Shown in pieces: positions 1 to 7,216 of a DNA stretch of 12,205 nt. How positions within the stretch are numbered: the stretch's first letter is position 1; the number at the start of each line of letters is the position of its first letter. The DNA comes from an uncultured Gemella sp. (lineage in GTDB: Bacteria > Bacillota > Bacilli > Staphylococcales > Gemellaceae). Made by a program: the position numbers and the translations under genes. The stretch lies in contig CAKMQO010000009.1 of assembly GCA_927911695.1 (NCBI GenBank), positions 1 to 12,205 of the forward strand, given 5' to 3'. The notes below the pieces were generated by a model. The model searched no databases. It was not told the DNA's origin and saw nothing but the letters and a program-made list of their open reading frames with translations.

Positions 1-103
1 TTTGCATTCTAATAGTATGTTATATTTCTTTTTTGACACTTTTAAAAATTGACTTAAATAACCCTCAACTGATGGGAAGGGCTGTTAGTATTTTAAATTT
101 CAT
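1..103 (-). CDS. Possible 5' end of a divergent gene, cut by the window edge and frame-broken
   Basis: A minus-strand ATG at 103-101 has an AAGG about 8 bases upstream and a TATAAT about 40 bases upstream. It opens with MKFKILTALP and stops at a TGA twelve codons in. Removing one base from the C run near 76-80 (minus strand GCCC) joins it to a frame that stays open to the window edge (FPSVEGYLSQ and onwards). The corrected start, MKFKILTAFP followed by EGYLS, faintly recalls TrmD (tRNA m1G37 methyltransferase), but this is too short to name. A stretch this long can stay open by chance in AT-rich DNA, so the call is weak. Seen: the start, the RBS-like element and the open frame. Inferred: that it is a gene. 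Confidence 0.3.
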
Positions 104-140
104 TATGGTACCTTGATTTCTTTCTTATATTAATAGTACC

Positions 141-146
141 ATTATA
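141..146 (-). promoter_or_regulatory. Candidate -10 box for the divergent minus-strand gene
   Basis: On the minus strand this reads TATAAT. It lies about 38 bases before the ATG at 103, a normal leader length. The matching -35 region is poor. An imperfect inverted repeat (ATGGTAC at 105-111 and GTACCAT at 136-142) sits between it and the start codon. Between 147 and 228 I see no other feature. Confidence 0.25.
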
Positions 147-235
147 TACTAAAACGTTAAGATAATAAAGAATAATAGGACTTATTAAGAAAAATTATAA
201 TTATTAAAAAGTTGAAAAATAATGTAATTTTTAAC

Positions 236-264
236 TTGATTTTAACTTGAAAATATAGTATTAT
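236..264 (+). promoter_or_regulatory. Candidate promoter of the regulator-pot operon
   Basis: The -35 candidate TTGATT (236-241) is followed after 17 bases by TATTAT (259-264), preceded by TAG. The -35 lies within a perfect 11-bp tandem repeat, TTTTAACTTGA at 229-239 and 240-250. If this promoter is used, transcription would begin near 271 and the 31-bp repeat array would lie in the 5' leader. No better promoter was found between 147 and 440. Confidence 0.45.
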
Positions 265-296
265 ATAACTTGTGATTTAACAACACTAAACATTGA

Positions 297-420
297 GTTT
301 ACTATTATTAAACTTAAATAACGATAAGTTTACCAATGGTAAACAATAATAACGTTTTGTTAGATAATAATAAACAAAATTAACTAAAAGTTATATATTG
401 TTAAACAATATTAACTTCTT
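297..420 (+). repeat. Array of four 31-bp tandem repeats, probable operator cluster
   Basis: Four units start at 297, 328, 359 and 390, each exactly 31 bases long. Three blocks recur in the same places: GTT at unit positions 1-3, TAAAC at 13-17 and TAAC at 23-26. With single bases at 8, 10 and 21, about 15 of 31 columns are invariant. Positions 1-17 of each unit form a dyad (GTT to AAC): 8 of 8 pairs in unit 2 (328-344, one-base centre), 7 of 8 in unit 1, weaker in units 3 and 4. Unit 4 overlaps a second perfect dyad at 395-411. The 31-bp period is about three helical turns, so all sites face one side of the DNA. A diverged fifth unit may sit at 266-296, since it has TTAAC and TAAAC but is one base out of register. 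The array ends ten bases before the RBS of the regulator gene, and autoregulatory binding by that protein is the simplest reading. Confidence 0.8.
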
Positions 421-440
421 AACTATAGAAAGGAGAAGTT

Positions 441-987
441 ATGTATTCTATAGGTGAAAGATTAAAGCGACTACGTATACAAAAAAACCTCACCCAAGAA
501 GAATTAGGTGAACGTACTAATCTTAGTAAGGGGTATATATCTCAAGTTGAGCGTGATTTAGCGTCACCATCAATGGAAACTTTTTTTTAATATACTCCAA
601 GTTCTTGGATGTGCTCCTAAAGATTTCTTTGATAAGGAGAGTACTAGTCAGAAAGTATATTATTCATTAGAAGATCAGACTAGTTATGAAGAAACTGATG
701 AAGGGTATAAACTTACATGGTTGGTTCCAGAATCAAATGAGAAAGAGATGGAATCTCTTATATTAAAACTAGATAAAAATTGTAATTATAAAACATTTGA
801 TCCTTCTGAATCAGAAACATTATGTTATGTACTGAAGGGAAAATGTAAATTGAGATTAGGTGATGAGGAGTTTATTGCTTCTACTCATGAAAGTTTTTAT
901 TTTTTAGCTACGTCAGAACATAGAATTTCAAATCCATTTGATGAAGAATGTGAAGTGTTAATTGTAGCGACTAATTCGTATTTATAA
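441..987 (+). CDS. XRE-family HTH regulator with C-terminal cupin domain, one frame break
   Basis: The start ATG follows a good RBS (AAAGGAG). Residues about 5-60 form an XRE-type helix-turn-helix ([17 protein letters not shown], then [11 protein letters not shown]). A cupin core follows at about 105-181, including [14 protein letters not shown]. This architecture matches PuuR-like polyamine regulators and related Firmicute proteins. The reading frame breaks at a run of eight T (581-588): codon 49 is followed by TAA, whereas seven T would continue [10 protein letters not shown], exactly what this family has. The corrected length is 181 aa, normal for the family. The stop overlaps the RBS of potA, so the genes are one operon. 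The role as polyamine-responsive regulator of potABCD is inferred from context. The break is most likely a sequencing error. Confidence 0.85.
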
Positions 988-997
988 GGAGAAAATA

Positions 998-2086
998 ATG
1001 GCAAATATTGTTGAATTTAAAAATGTATCAATGTCTTTTGGTAATACACATGTATTGAAGAATATTGATTTAGAAATAGAAAAAGGAAAATTCTATACGT
1101 TACTAGGACCAAGTGGATGTGGTAAAAGTACAATTTTAAAATTAATTGGTGGATTTTTAAGTCCAACATCAGGTGACGTACTACTTGATGATAAAGTAGT
1201 TAATGATTTACCTGCGAATAAAAGACATGTAAATACTGTGTTTCAGGATTATGCATTATTCCCACACATGAATGTATTTGAAAATGTTGCTTTCGGATTA
1301 AAAATTAAAAATGAAAAGAAAGAAGTAATTAATAAAAAAGTAAAAAAAGCTCTTAAGCAAGTTAACTTAGCTGGTTTTGAAAATCGTGATATAAGTGAAA
1401 TGAGTGGTGGACAAAAACAACGTGTTGCTATAGCTCGTGCAATTGTTAATGAACCTGAAATTATCCTGCTAGATGAATCACTTTCAGCACTAGACTTAAA
1501 ACTTCGTCAAGAGATGCAATATGAACTTCGTGAACTTCAACAACAAACAGGTATTACGTTTATCTATGTAACTCATGACCAAGAAGAAGCACTAGCGATG
1601 AGTGACTATATCTTCGTAATGAATCATGGGAAAATTGAACAAAGTGGTACACCTACTGATATTTATGATGAGCCGGTAAACCGTTTTGTTGCTGATTTCA
1701 TTGGTGAATCTAATATTGTTAATGCAGTTATGTTAGATGACTATTTAGTTGAAATCTACGGTAAACAATATGAATGTGTAGATGCTGGTTTAGATAAAAA
1801 TAAACGTGTAGAAGTAGTTATTCGTCCAGAGGACTTAGAGATTACAAGCGCTGATAAAGGTAAAATCAGTGTAGTAGTAGATACTCAGTTATTTAGAGGA
1901 GTTCACTATGAAATCTGTTGTTTAGATGATCAATATAATGAATGGATTGTACACTCAACAAAACAAGCAAAACCAGGAGCAGCTGTAAGTTTAAACTTTG
2001 ATCCTGAAGCAATACATATCATGGTGCCTGGAGAAACTGAAGAAGAATTTGATGCTCGTCTTGAATCATATGAAGAGGAGGAATAA
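998..2086 (+). CDS. potA: Spermidine/putrescine ABC transporter ATPase PotA
   Basis: This 362-aa protein is the cytoplasmic ATP-hydrolysing subunit that powers polyamine import through PotB and PotC. All ABC motifs are visible: Walker [10 protein letters not shown] (37-45), Q-loop Q83 in [10 protein letters not shown], signature SGGQ (136-139), Walker B IILLDE (155-160) and H-loop H193. The D-loop region reads ESLSALD where EPLSALD is usual, a mild substitution. The C-terminal part, about 240-345, is the TOBE-type regulatory domain ([10 protein letters not shown]). An AAGGAG overlaps the stop codon of the regulator gene and sits six bases before the ATG. The acidic tail ends in a glutamate run whose codons supply the RBS of potB. 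The frame is intact. Assignment to polyamines rather than another substrate rests on the whole operon, chiefly PotD. Confidence 0.95.
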   Translation: MANIVEFKNVSMSFGNTHVLKNIDLEIEKGKFYTLLGPSGCGKSTILKLIGGFLSPTSGDVLLDDKVVNDLPANKRHVNTVFQDYALFPHMNVFENVAFGLKIKNEKKEVINKKVKKALKQVNLAGFENRDISEMSGGQKQRVAIARAIVNEPEIILLDESLSALDLKLRQEMQYELRELQQQTGITFIYVTHDQEEALAMSDYIFVMNHGKIEQSGTPTDIYDEPVNRFVADFIGESNIVNAVMLDDYLVEIYGKQYECVDAGLDKNKRVEVVIRPEDLEITSADKGKISVVVDTQLFRGVHYEICCLDDQYNEWIVHSTKQAKPGAAVSLNFDPEAIHIMVPGETEEEFDARLESYEEEE

Positions 2087-2089
2087 AAA

Positions 2090-2908
2090 ATGTTTAATAG
2101 AAAAACACGTTCATTTTTTATGATTCCATATGTAATGTGGATGTTACTGTTTGTAGTATTTCCTATATTACTTATCTTCTATCATTCGTTTAGGGATATT
2201 GATGGTAATTTTACACTTGAAAATTATAAGATATTTTTTAGTAGCACATATGTATTAATGACATTATATAGTTTCTGGTATGCGTTTCTAATTACACTTA
2301 TATGTTTGGTAATTAGCTATCCACTAGCATTTGCTATTAATAAAAGTAAACATAAAGAACTATTACTTCTATTAATTATCTTACCAACATGGATTAATAT
2401 CTTATTAAAAACTTATGCGTTTTTAGGATTATTTGGTGAATATGGAACAATTAATAGTTTCTTAGAATATATTGGGATAGGCTCTCAAAGTTTACTATTT
2501 AATTCATTTAGTTTTATTTTTGTATCGAGTTATATATTCTTACCATTTATGTTATTACCTATTTATAACTCGGTTTCTGGTATGAATAAAAACTTAATAG
2601 AAGCATCATATGATTTAGGTGCTGACTTTAAAACTACATTCTTAAAAATTATTTTACCATTAAGTATTAATGGTGTTAAAACTGGTATTCAGGTAACATT
2701 TATTCCAGCCCTATCATTATTCATGATTACAAGACTTGTTGCTGGAAACAAAATTATCAACTTAGGTACAGCCATTGAAGAGCATTTCTTAGTTACTCAA
2801 AACTGGGGGATTGGTTCAACAATCGCAGTATTCCTAATAGTAGTAATGGGAATCATAATGGTTCTTACAAATACTAAAGACAAAACTAATTTTGGAGGTA
2901 GAAAATAA
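2090..2908 (+). CDS. potB: Spermidine/putrescine ABC transporter permease PotB
   Basis: This 272-aa integral membrane protein has about six hydrophobic segments, the first near residues 10-32 and the last near 243-260. The permease EAA loop is present at about 171-190 (EASYDLGADFKTTFLKIILP); it is the site that contacts the ATPase PotA. In the family PotB pairs with PotC to form the translocation channel. The gene starts three bases after potA and its RBS (AGGAGG, 2076-2081) lies inside the 3' end of potA. Its stop overlaps the start of potC by one base (TAATG). The frame is intact and the length normal. Confidence 0.95.
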   Translation: MFNRKTRSFFMIPYVMWMLLFVVFPILLIFYHSFRDIDGNFTLENYKIFFSSTYVLMTLYSFWYAFLITLICLVISYPLAFAINKSKHKELLLLLIILPTWINILLKTYAFLGLFGEYGTINSFLEYIGIGSQSLLFNSFSFIFVSSYIFLPFMLLPIYNSVSGMNKNLIEASYDLGADFKTTFLKIILPLSINGVKTGIQVTFIPALSLFMITRLVAGNKIINLGTAIEEHFLVTQNWGIGSTIAVFLIVVMGIIMVLTNTKDKTNFGGRK

Positions 2909-3708
2909 TGAAATTAACTTCAAAAATATATTTAGGGGTTATCTTTGCAATATTATATATACCTCTAATTTACTTAGCATACTACTCGTTTAACTCAGGT
3001 AAGACAATGATTGATTACGAAGGTTTTTCTTGGAAACATTATGTAGATTTATTTGAAAATACGCGTATGATGGTTATTGTAATTAACACGATAGTAGTTG
3101 CACTGCTTTGCGGATTATTCTCTGCTATCTTTGGAACACTAGGAGCATTAGGAATATATTCTTTAAAATCTAATAAACAAAAGAATTCTTTCTTAGTAGG
3201 GAATAATATTCTTATTGTAAGTCCTGACGTTATTATAGGATGTTCATTCTTATTAATGTTTACATTTATTTCTAAGTACACAGGATTAGATAGTATTCAA
3301 GGTTTTTGGTCAGTATTATTATCTCATATTGCATTCAGTATTCCGATAGTTGTATTAATGGTCTTACCTAAACTATATGAGATGCCAAGAAGTATGGTTG
3401 ATGCAGCAATAGACCTTGGGGCGACTTACCCTCAAGTATTAAGTAAGATTGTAATTCCTTATATTACACCAGGAATTTGGGCAGGATTCTTTATGGGATT
3501 AACTTATTCTTTAGATGATTTTGCGGTGACGTTCTTTGTTACAGGTAATGGATTCCAAACACTTTCTGTTGAAATTTACTCAATGGCACGACAAGGAATT
3601 AACTTACAGATTAATGCTTTATCTACAGTCTTAACTATCTTTGTTATTGTAGCGGTATTAATTTATTATGTAATCAATACTAGTAAATTAAAAAGGGAGG
3701 TAAGATAA
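2908..3708 (+). CDS. potC: Spermidine/putrescine ABC transporter permease PotC
   Basis: This 266-aa membrane protein is the second channel subunit. It has about six membrane segments and an EAA loop at about 165-184 (DAAIDLGATYPQVLSKIVIP). The cytoplasmic C-terminus is basic. It overlaps potB by one base, which indicates translational coupling, with TTGGAGGT shortly upstream as RBS. Only one base separates its stop from the ATG of potD. Length and motifs are typical and the frame is intact. Confidence 0.95.
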   Translation: MKLTSKIYLGVIFAILYIPLIYLAYYSFNSGKTMIDYEGFSWKHYVDLFENTRMMVIVINTIVVALLCGLFSAIFGTLGALGIYSLKSNKQKNSFLVGNNILIVSPDVIIGCSFLLMFTFISKYTGLDSIQGFWSVLLSHIAFSIPIVVLMVLPKLYEMPRSMVDAAIDLGATYPQVLSKIVIPYITPGIWAGFFMGLTYSLDDFAVTFFVTGNGFQTLSVEIYSMARQGINLQINALSTVLTIFVIVAVLIYYVINTSKLKREVR

Positions 3709-3709
3709 T

Positions 3710-4790
3710 ATGAAAAAATTACTTATTTCAGCAATTTCAATATTAGTTATCTGTTTAGGATTATTATATAGTCGAAATTTTATTAATAGTTCAAATAGTG
3801 GCGATAAACAAACTTTAACAATTTTCAACTGGGGAGAATATATTGATCCGGATTTAATTAAGAAGTTTGAAGAAGAAACTGGGATTTCAGTTGTTTATGA
3901 AACTTTCGATTCAAATGAAGCAATGTTAACTAAGATTCAGTCTGGATCTACACCTTATGATATAGTAATTCCATCTGATTATATGATTAAAAAGATGAAA
4001 AAGCTAAATCTACTAAAAAAAATTAGATCACAGTAAAATTGAAGGATTTGATAATATTGAAGAACAATTTAGAGATAAAAGTTTTGATCCAAACAATGAA
4101 TATTCAATTCCTTATTTCTGGGGAACTCTAGGAATACTTTATGATAAAACTAAAGTTCCTGAAGATCTTAAATTTGAAAAATGGAATGATCTTTGGGATG
4201 CACGTTTAGAAAATAATATTTTATTAATTGATGGTGCACGAGAAATGATGGGAATTGCTCTTCAATCAGAAGGGAATTCTGTAAATGATACTAATGAGGT
4301 AAACCTTAACCTAGCAGAAAGAAAATTAGAGTTACTTCATCCAAATATTAAGGCAATTAACTCTGATGAGAAGAAAATGCTTATGATTAATAATGAAGCA
4401 TGGGTATCAGTAGTATTCTCAGGGGATGCAAAATCAATTATGGAAGAAAATGAAAATATGGTTTATGCATTACCTAAAGAAGGAACTAACCTATGGTTTG
4501 ACAATATAGTAATTCCAAAAACTTCTAAAAATGAAGAGGCTGCATATAAATTTATTAACTTTATGTTAAAACCAGAAAATGCAGCAAAAAACTCTGAGTT
4601 TATTGGCTATGCAACTCCTAATGGTAAAGCTAAAGAATTGTTATCAGAAGAAACTACAAGTAATGAACAATTTTATCCAGATTTAGAAAGTTTTGGAAAT
4701 AGAGCTGAAGTGTATGAAGATTTAGATCCTAAAATGCTTCAATTCTACAACGATCTATTCTTGAAATTCAAAATTAACAATAGAAAATAA
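3710..4790 (+). CDS. potD: Spermidine/putrescine-binding protein PotD, one frame break
   Basis: PotD is the extracytoplasmic receptor that delivers polyamine to PotBC. The N-terminus (residues 1-24) is a hydrophobic segment without a lipobox cysteine, as in streptococcal PotD, so it is likely an uncleaved membrane anchor. The binding fold begins TLTIFNWGEYIDPDL. Aromatic and acidic residues expected in the ligand pocket are present: W41 and Y44, Y91 in SDYM, the DGAREMMG segment, a Trp in AWVSVVF and the WFDN segment. The frame breaks at eight A (4015-4022). As given, the product stops at 4036 after 108 aa. With seven A it continues LLKKLDHSKIEGFDN into YSIPYFWGTLGILYD, the classic family sequence. 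Corrected length is 359 aa, normal. The RBS is GGGAGG at 3695-3700. The break is probably a sequencing error. Confidence 0.92.
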
Positions 4791-4813
4791 AACGTAATTA
4801 TCGTATTGCGTAT

Positions 4814-4862
4814 GACTCTCTTTACTGGGATAGAAATTACAGTAAGGAGAGTTATTTTTTTT
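4814..4862 (+). terminator. Intrinsic terminator of the pot operon
   Basis: A 13-bp stem (4815-4827 with 4840-4852) has a single G-T wobble and can extend by one further G-T pair at 4814/4853. The loop is 12 bases, and eight T follow at 4855-4862. It begins 24 bases after the potD stop. Confidence 0.93.
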
Positions 4863-4871
4863 GGTAAGTTT

Positions 4872-4906
4872 TTGCCTTTTGTTGTTTTGTTATTGTATAA
4901 TATAAT
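4872..4906 (+). promoter_or_regulatory. Promoter of the small membrane protein gene
   Basis: Two overlapping TATAAT boxes occur at 4896-4901 and 4901-4906. Possible -35 elements are TTGCCT (4872-4877, spacer 18) or TTGTTT (4879-4884, spacer 16), both weak. The position, directly after the pot terminator and about 50 bases before the next start codon, fits a new transcription unit. Confidence 0.6.
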
Positions 4907-4952
4907 TGAAATATAGTATAGCTAAGTGAAGTACAAAAAGGAGTGCGTTACT

Positions 4953-5273
4953 ATGAAAACAAGTACAGCGATTCTACTGATGTTACCATGTGAAATCTTA
5001 ATTTTTTCGTCTATCCTTTGCCTAGTGAATATATAGATTATGCAATAGCTTTTATGATGTTTTTATATGGCGGGGGTATTCTTTATTATAGCCAAGTATA
5101 TTCTAAGGGGGGATAATGCTCATTTAATTAGTGGTATCAGCATAAGTTATGAAGAAGCGAAGTTACCAGAAAATATTGAAAAGTATGCAAAGGACAGTAA
5201 AAGAACTGCGAGAATTTTACAAATAACTGGTGTTGGTTGCCTAGTAGTTGGATTATATTTAATTTTATTTTAA
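4953..5273 (+). CDS. Small membrane protein of unknown function, two compensating frame breaks
   Basis: A strong RBS (AAAAAGGAG, 4935-4943) precedes ATG 4953. The frame as given stops after 28 codons, while the well-formed C-terminal part is open from 5067 in the same frame. The stretch between is open one frame over. Adding one T to the T run at 5002-5007 and removing one G from the G run at 5072-5076 yields one coherent protein of 106 aa, with VYPLPSEYIDYAIAFMM and then FLYGGVFFIIAKYILRGDN. It has about three hydrophobic segments: near the N-terminus, in the middle, and at the C-terminus (ITGVGCLVVGLYLILF). The soluble stretch AHLISGISISYEEAKL faintly resembles DUF3784-type small membrane proteins, but I cannot confirm the family. 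It is probably co-transcribed with the gene at 5343. Confidence 0.6.
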
Positions 5274-5342
5274 TTTATATAGATAAAATTAAATATATAT
5301 TAATTAATGCTCTATAAAGTTTATAGAAAAGGACAAATGAAT

Positions 5343-5831
5343 ATGACTTATGGATTAAATAGCAGTTTTAAGAGGCAATTAAATAATAAAATAAAAAATA
5401 AAAGGTTATTAGCTGTAATCATATTAGTATTGATAATTATGTTTTCAATTGTTTTAACTGAAAGGGAAGGTGGAGCTACACCTGAAGAACCCGTAAAAAG
5501 ATGGATGAAAACTGTGAAAAATAATGAATTTGAAAAAATGTTTGATTATATCTACTATAACAATAAAAGAGATAAAGATGAATCCGCTCAAGAATTCAAG
5601 AAAATATCCAAAGAAGAAAAATACAAGTTAGATATGTTAAAGTCCTTTGTTAATGATAATGAAATAGATGAAGTTAAAATGATTGATTTGGATACGTTTA
5701 TTGTTAGATTTAAGAAAATAAGTAAAAAAGAAAATTCGGATAAAAAATACTTAATAAATGATGGCAGAGGTTTTTTGACTGTAGAAAAGCATAACGGAAG
5801 ATGGTTTTTAAAGAAAAATCAATTATGGTAG
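5343..5831 (+). CDS. Single-pass membrane protein, short paralogue of the Gln/Asn-rich protein downstream
   Basis: I chose ATG 5343 because AAAAGGA at 5327-5333 lies nine bases upstream; the earlier ATGs (5307, 5337) are badly placed for that RBS. The protein is 162 aa: a basic N-terminal cytoplasmic segment, one hydrophobic helix (LLAVIILVLIIMFSIVL) and an extracytoplasmic domain. The domain shares GG-TP---V--WMKT, F-KM-DYI, EKYKLDM-KS-V, VKM-D and NGRW-L--N-L with the C-terminal half of the protein at 6075-7052, so the two are clear paralogues. The fold resembles small NTF2-like/DUF4878-type extracellular domains, which is my inference. No catalytic motif and no cysteine pairs are visible. 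Function unknown. It is followed by its own terminator. Confidence 0.85.
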   Translation: MTYGLNSSFKRQLNNKIKNKRLLAVIILVLIIMFSIVLTEREGGATPEEPVKRWMKTVKNNEFEKMFDYIYYNNKRDKDESAQEFKKISKEEKYKLDMLKSFVNDNEIDEVKMIDLDTFIVRFKKISKKENSDKKYLINDGRGFLTVEKHNGRWFLKKNQLW

Positions 5832-5867
5832 TAATTTATCTTGAAAAGAAGAAATATTCTGTTTAAT

Positions 5868-5906
5868 AAAGAGATTATCTAGTCGGATAATCTTTTTAAT
5901 TTTTTT
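5868..5906 (+). terminator. Intrinsic terminator after the short paralogue gene
   Basis: A 12-bp stem (5868-5879 with 5886-5897, one G-T wobble) has a six-base loop TAGTCG. The right arm ends in five T, followed by AA and seven more T (5900-5906). It begins 37 bases after the stop codon. Confidence 0.9.
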
Positions 5907-5964
5907 AGTAGCATACGCTGTTATTTTATTGTTTTATTGTTATTATTAGGTACTTTTTATATCA

Positions 5965-5994
5965 TTGACAAAAGGAGTAAAGCTTTAGTATAAT
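5965..5994 (+). promoter_or_regulatory. Strong promoter of the Gln/Asn-rich membrane protein gene
   Basis: A perfect TTGACA (5965-5970) and a perfect TATAAT (5989-5994) are separated by 18 bases. This is the best consensus promoter in the window. Transcription would start near 6001, leaving a leader of about 74 bases before ATG 6075. Confidence 0.88.
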
Positions 5995-6074
5995 TATAAA
6001 TTAAGAGAGTTTTAATAAATTAAAAAAGTTATATTAATGTTATTAGACGGAAATTTAGAAATGGAGAAACTATT

Positions 6075-7052
6075 ATGAATAACAATAGGGGGCAAAATTC
6101 TAATAATCAACCTCAAAATAATTATCCGCAACAAGGATATCCTCGACAGAATAATCAATATCGTCAAAATGGCTATAATGAGCAAAATCTGCAAGATTAT
6201 AGTGGTAATTTTGCTAATCTACAAGGTTTTCAAAACCAACAAGGACAACCGTCGCAGTATCAAAAGAATGAAAGTTTTGATCATAATCATCAGTTTAATA
6301 ATCAGCAACATCAGGGATATAATAATCAGCAAAATTCTGCGTATAGTGGGAATGGATATGTAGGGCAAAATCAACAATATACTAATCAACAAAATAATTA
6401 TTACAGAGGGCCTGGATACACTCAACAAAACTTAAATGGAAATGCTAATTTTCAACAAGGTTATCAAAATTATCAACAGACAAATCCTCAGTTCAATAAT
6501 GTAAATAACCAGCAACAATTTAATAATCATAATAGATATAATAATCCGAATCAATTCAATCCACAATTTAGACAAAACAATTCAAATTTTAATCCGATGT
6601 ATGGTAAGAAAAAAATTGATAATAAAACTATAGGTATAATAGCTGCCATAGTTGCAGTATTAGTAGTAGTATTTATTGCTTTTGGAAGTAGTGGTAGAGC
6701 TGGTGGATCAACTCCAAAAGACGCTGTTGAAGGTTGGATGAAGACTATTAAAAAAGGCGATTTTAATAAAATGATGGACTATATTCATTTTGAAAGTCCG
6801 GAGTCTAAGCAAGCTGCACTAGAAGAATTAAAAGAAGTAGAACGTACTGAAAAGTATAAACTTGATATGGCAAAATCAATTGTTGAATTAGCAGAAGTGT
6901 CAGATGTAAAAATGGTTGATGAAAATACTGCTAAAGTAATGTTAAAAACAAAAGGCTTAGATTTATCTAAGTTACTTGACAGTGATAGTCAAAGAACAAT
7001 TAAAGTAAAAAAATATAACGGAAGATGGTATTTAACAGAAAATCCACTTTAA
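6075..7052 (+). CDS. Membrane protein with long Gln/Asn-rich (prion-like) cytoplasmic tail
   Basis: The protein is 325 aa, with a GGAG RBS eight bases before the ATG. Residues 1-177 are low-complexity: about half are Gln or Asn (roughly 49 N and 42 Q), with Tyr, Gly, Pro and Phe interspersed and recurrent QQGY/NNQQ-like pieces, but no strict tandem repeat. A basic KKK at 178-180 precedes one membrane helix (about 185-204). The topology should therefore put the Gln/Asn tail in the cytoplasm and residues 205-325 outside. The outer domain is paralogous to that of the protein at 5343-5831 (see shared motifs there). The composition resembles yeast prion-like domains and could drive self-association, which is inference. 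No enzymatic motif is seen and function is unknown. The gene has its own promoter and terminator, and the frame is intact. Confidence 0.88.
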   Translation: MNNNRGQNSNNQPQNNYPQQGYPRQNNQYRQNGYNEQNLQDYSGNFANLQGFQNQQGQPSQYQKNESFDHNHQFNNQQHQGYNNQQNSAYSGNGYVGQNQQYTNQQNNYYRGPGYTQQNLNGNANFQQGYQNYQQTNPQFNNVNNQQQFNNHNRYNNPNQFNPQFRQNNSNFNPMYGKKKIDNKTIGIIAAIVAVLVVVFIAFGSSGRAGGSTPKDAVEGWMKTIKKGDFNKMMDYIHFESPESKQAALEELKEVERTEKYKLDMAKSIVELAEVSDVKMVDENTAKVMLKTKGLDLSKLLDSDSQRTIKVKKYNGRWYLTENPL

Positions 7053-7100
7053 TTAAGATATCAATATAATAAAGTTTAAAAGTAAATATAGGAATTAAGT

Positions 7101-7154
7101 GAGAAACAATAGAATCATATTTTTATAAAAATGTAATTCTATTGTTCTCTTTTT
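7101..7154 (+). terminator. Intrinsic terminator after the Gln/Asn-rich protein gene
   Basis: Arms 7101-7115 and 7136-7149 pair over 14 bp with one bulged A. The intervening bases contain a further perfect AT palindrome (7119-7132), so the hairpin is nearly continuous. Five T follow (7150-7154). Confidence 0.9.
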
Positions 7155-7177
7155 ACTATAAGATATAATAAAAAATA

Positions 7178-7186
7178 TGTTATAAT
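7178..7186 (+). promoter_or_regulatory. Extended -10 promoter of dnaX
   Basis: TGTTATAAT is an extended -10 element (TG, one base, TATAAT at 7181-7186). There is no good -35 at the expected distance, which extended -10 promoters tolerate. The start codon of dnaX is 31 bases downstream, with AGGAGG at 7206-7211 as RBS. Confidence 0.7.
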
Positions 7187-7216
7187 AAATTAGTTAAAAT
7201 AATTTAGGAGGTTTGT

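Noticed and set aside
61..90. A riboswitch or T-box element in the short G/C-rich patch
   Set aside because: Only a weak CCCT/AGGG pairing is visible, with no T-box or specifier motif. The patch is better explained as coding DNA of the possible minus-strand gene.
297..420. The repeats as a CRISPR array or plasmid iterons
   Set aside because: The repeats are contiguous and degenerate, without unique spacers, and no cas, rep or partition gene is nearby. The position before an HTH regulator fits operators better.
441..987. The regulator and potD as true pseudogenes
   Set aside because: Each has one extra base in an eight-base homopolymer and otherwise normal sequence and length. The same type of break hits dnaX, which should be essential.
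3039..3281. 80-codon open frame on the minus strand inside potC
   Set aside because: It is a shadow of an intact, well-recognised gene, has no RBS and no family resemblance.
6169..6428. Open frames on both strands within the Gln/Asn-rich gene
   Set aside because: CAA/AAT-rich repeats read as Ile/Leu-rich strings in other frames; these are composition shadows.
7053..7216. A 4.5S/scRNA (SRP RNA) gene before dnaX, as found near dnaX in some Bacilli
   Set aside because: The interval is only 164 AT-rich bases, occupied by a terminator and the dnaX promoter, with no GGAA/GNRA SRP core visible.
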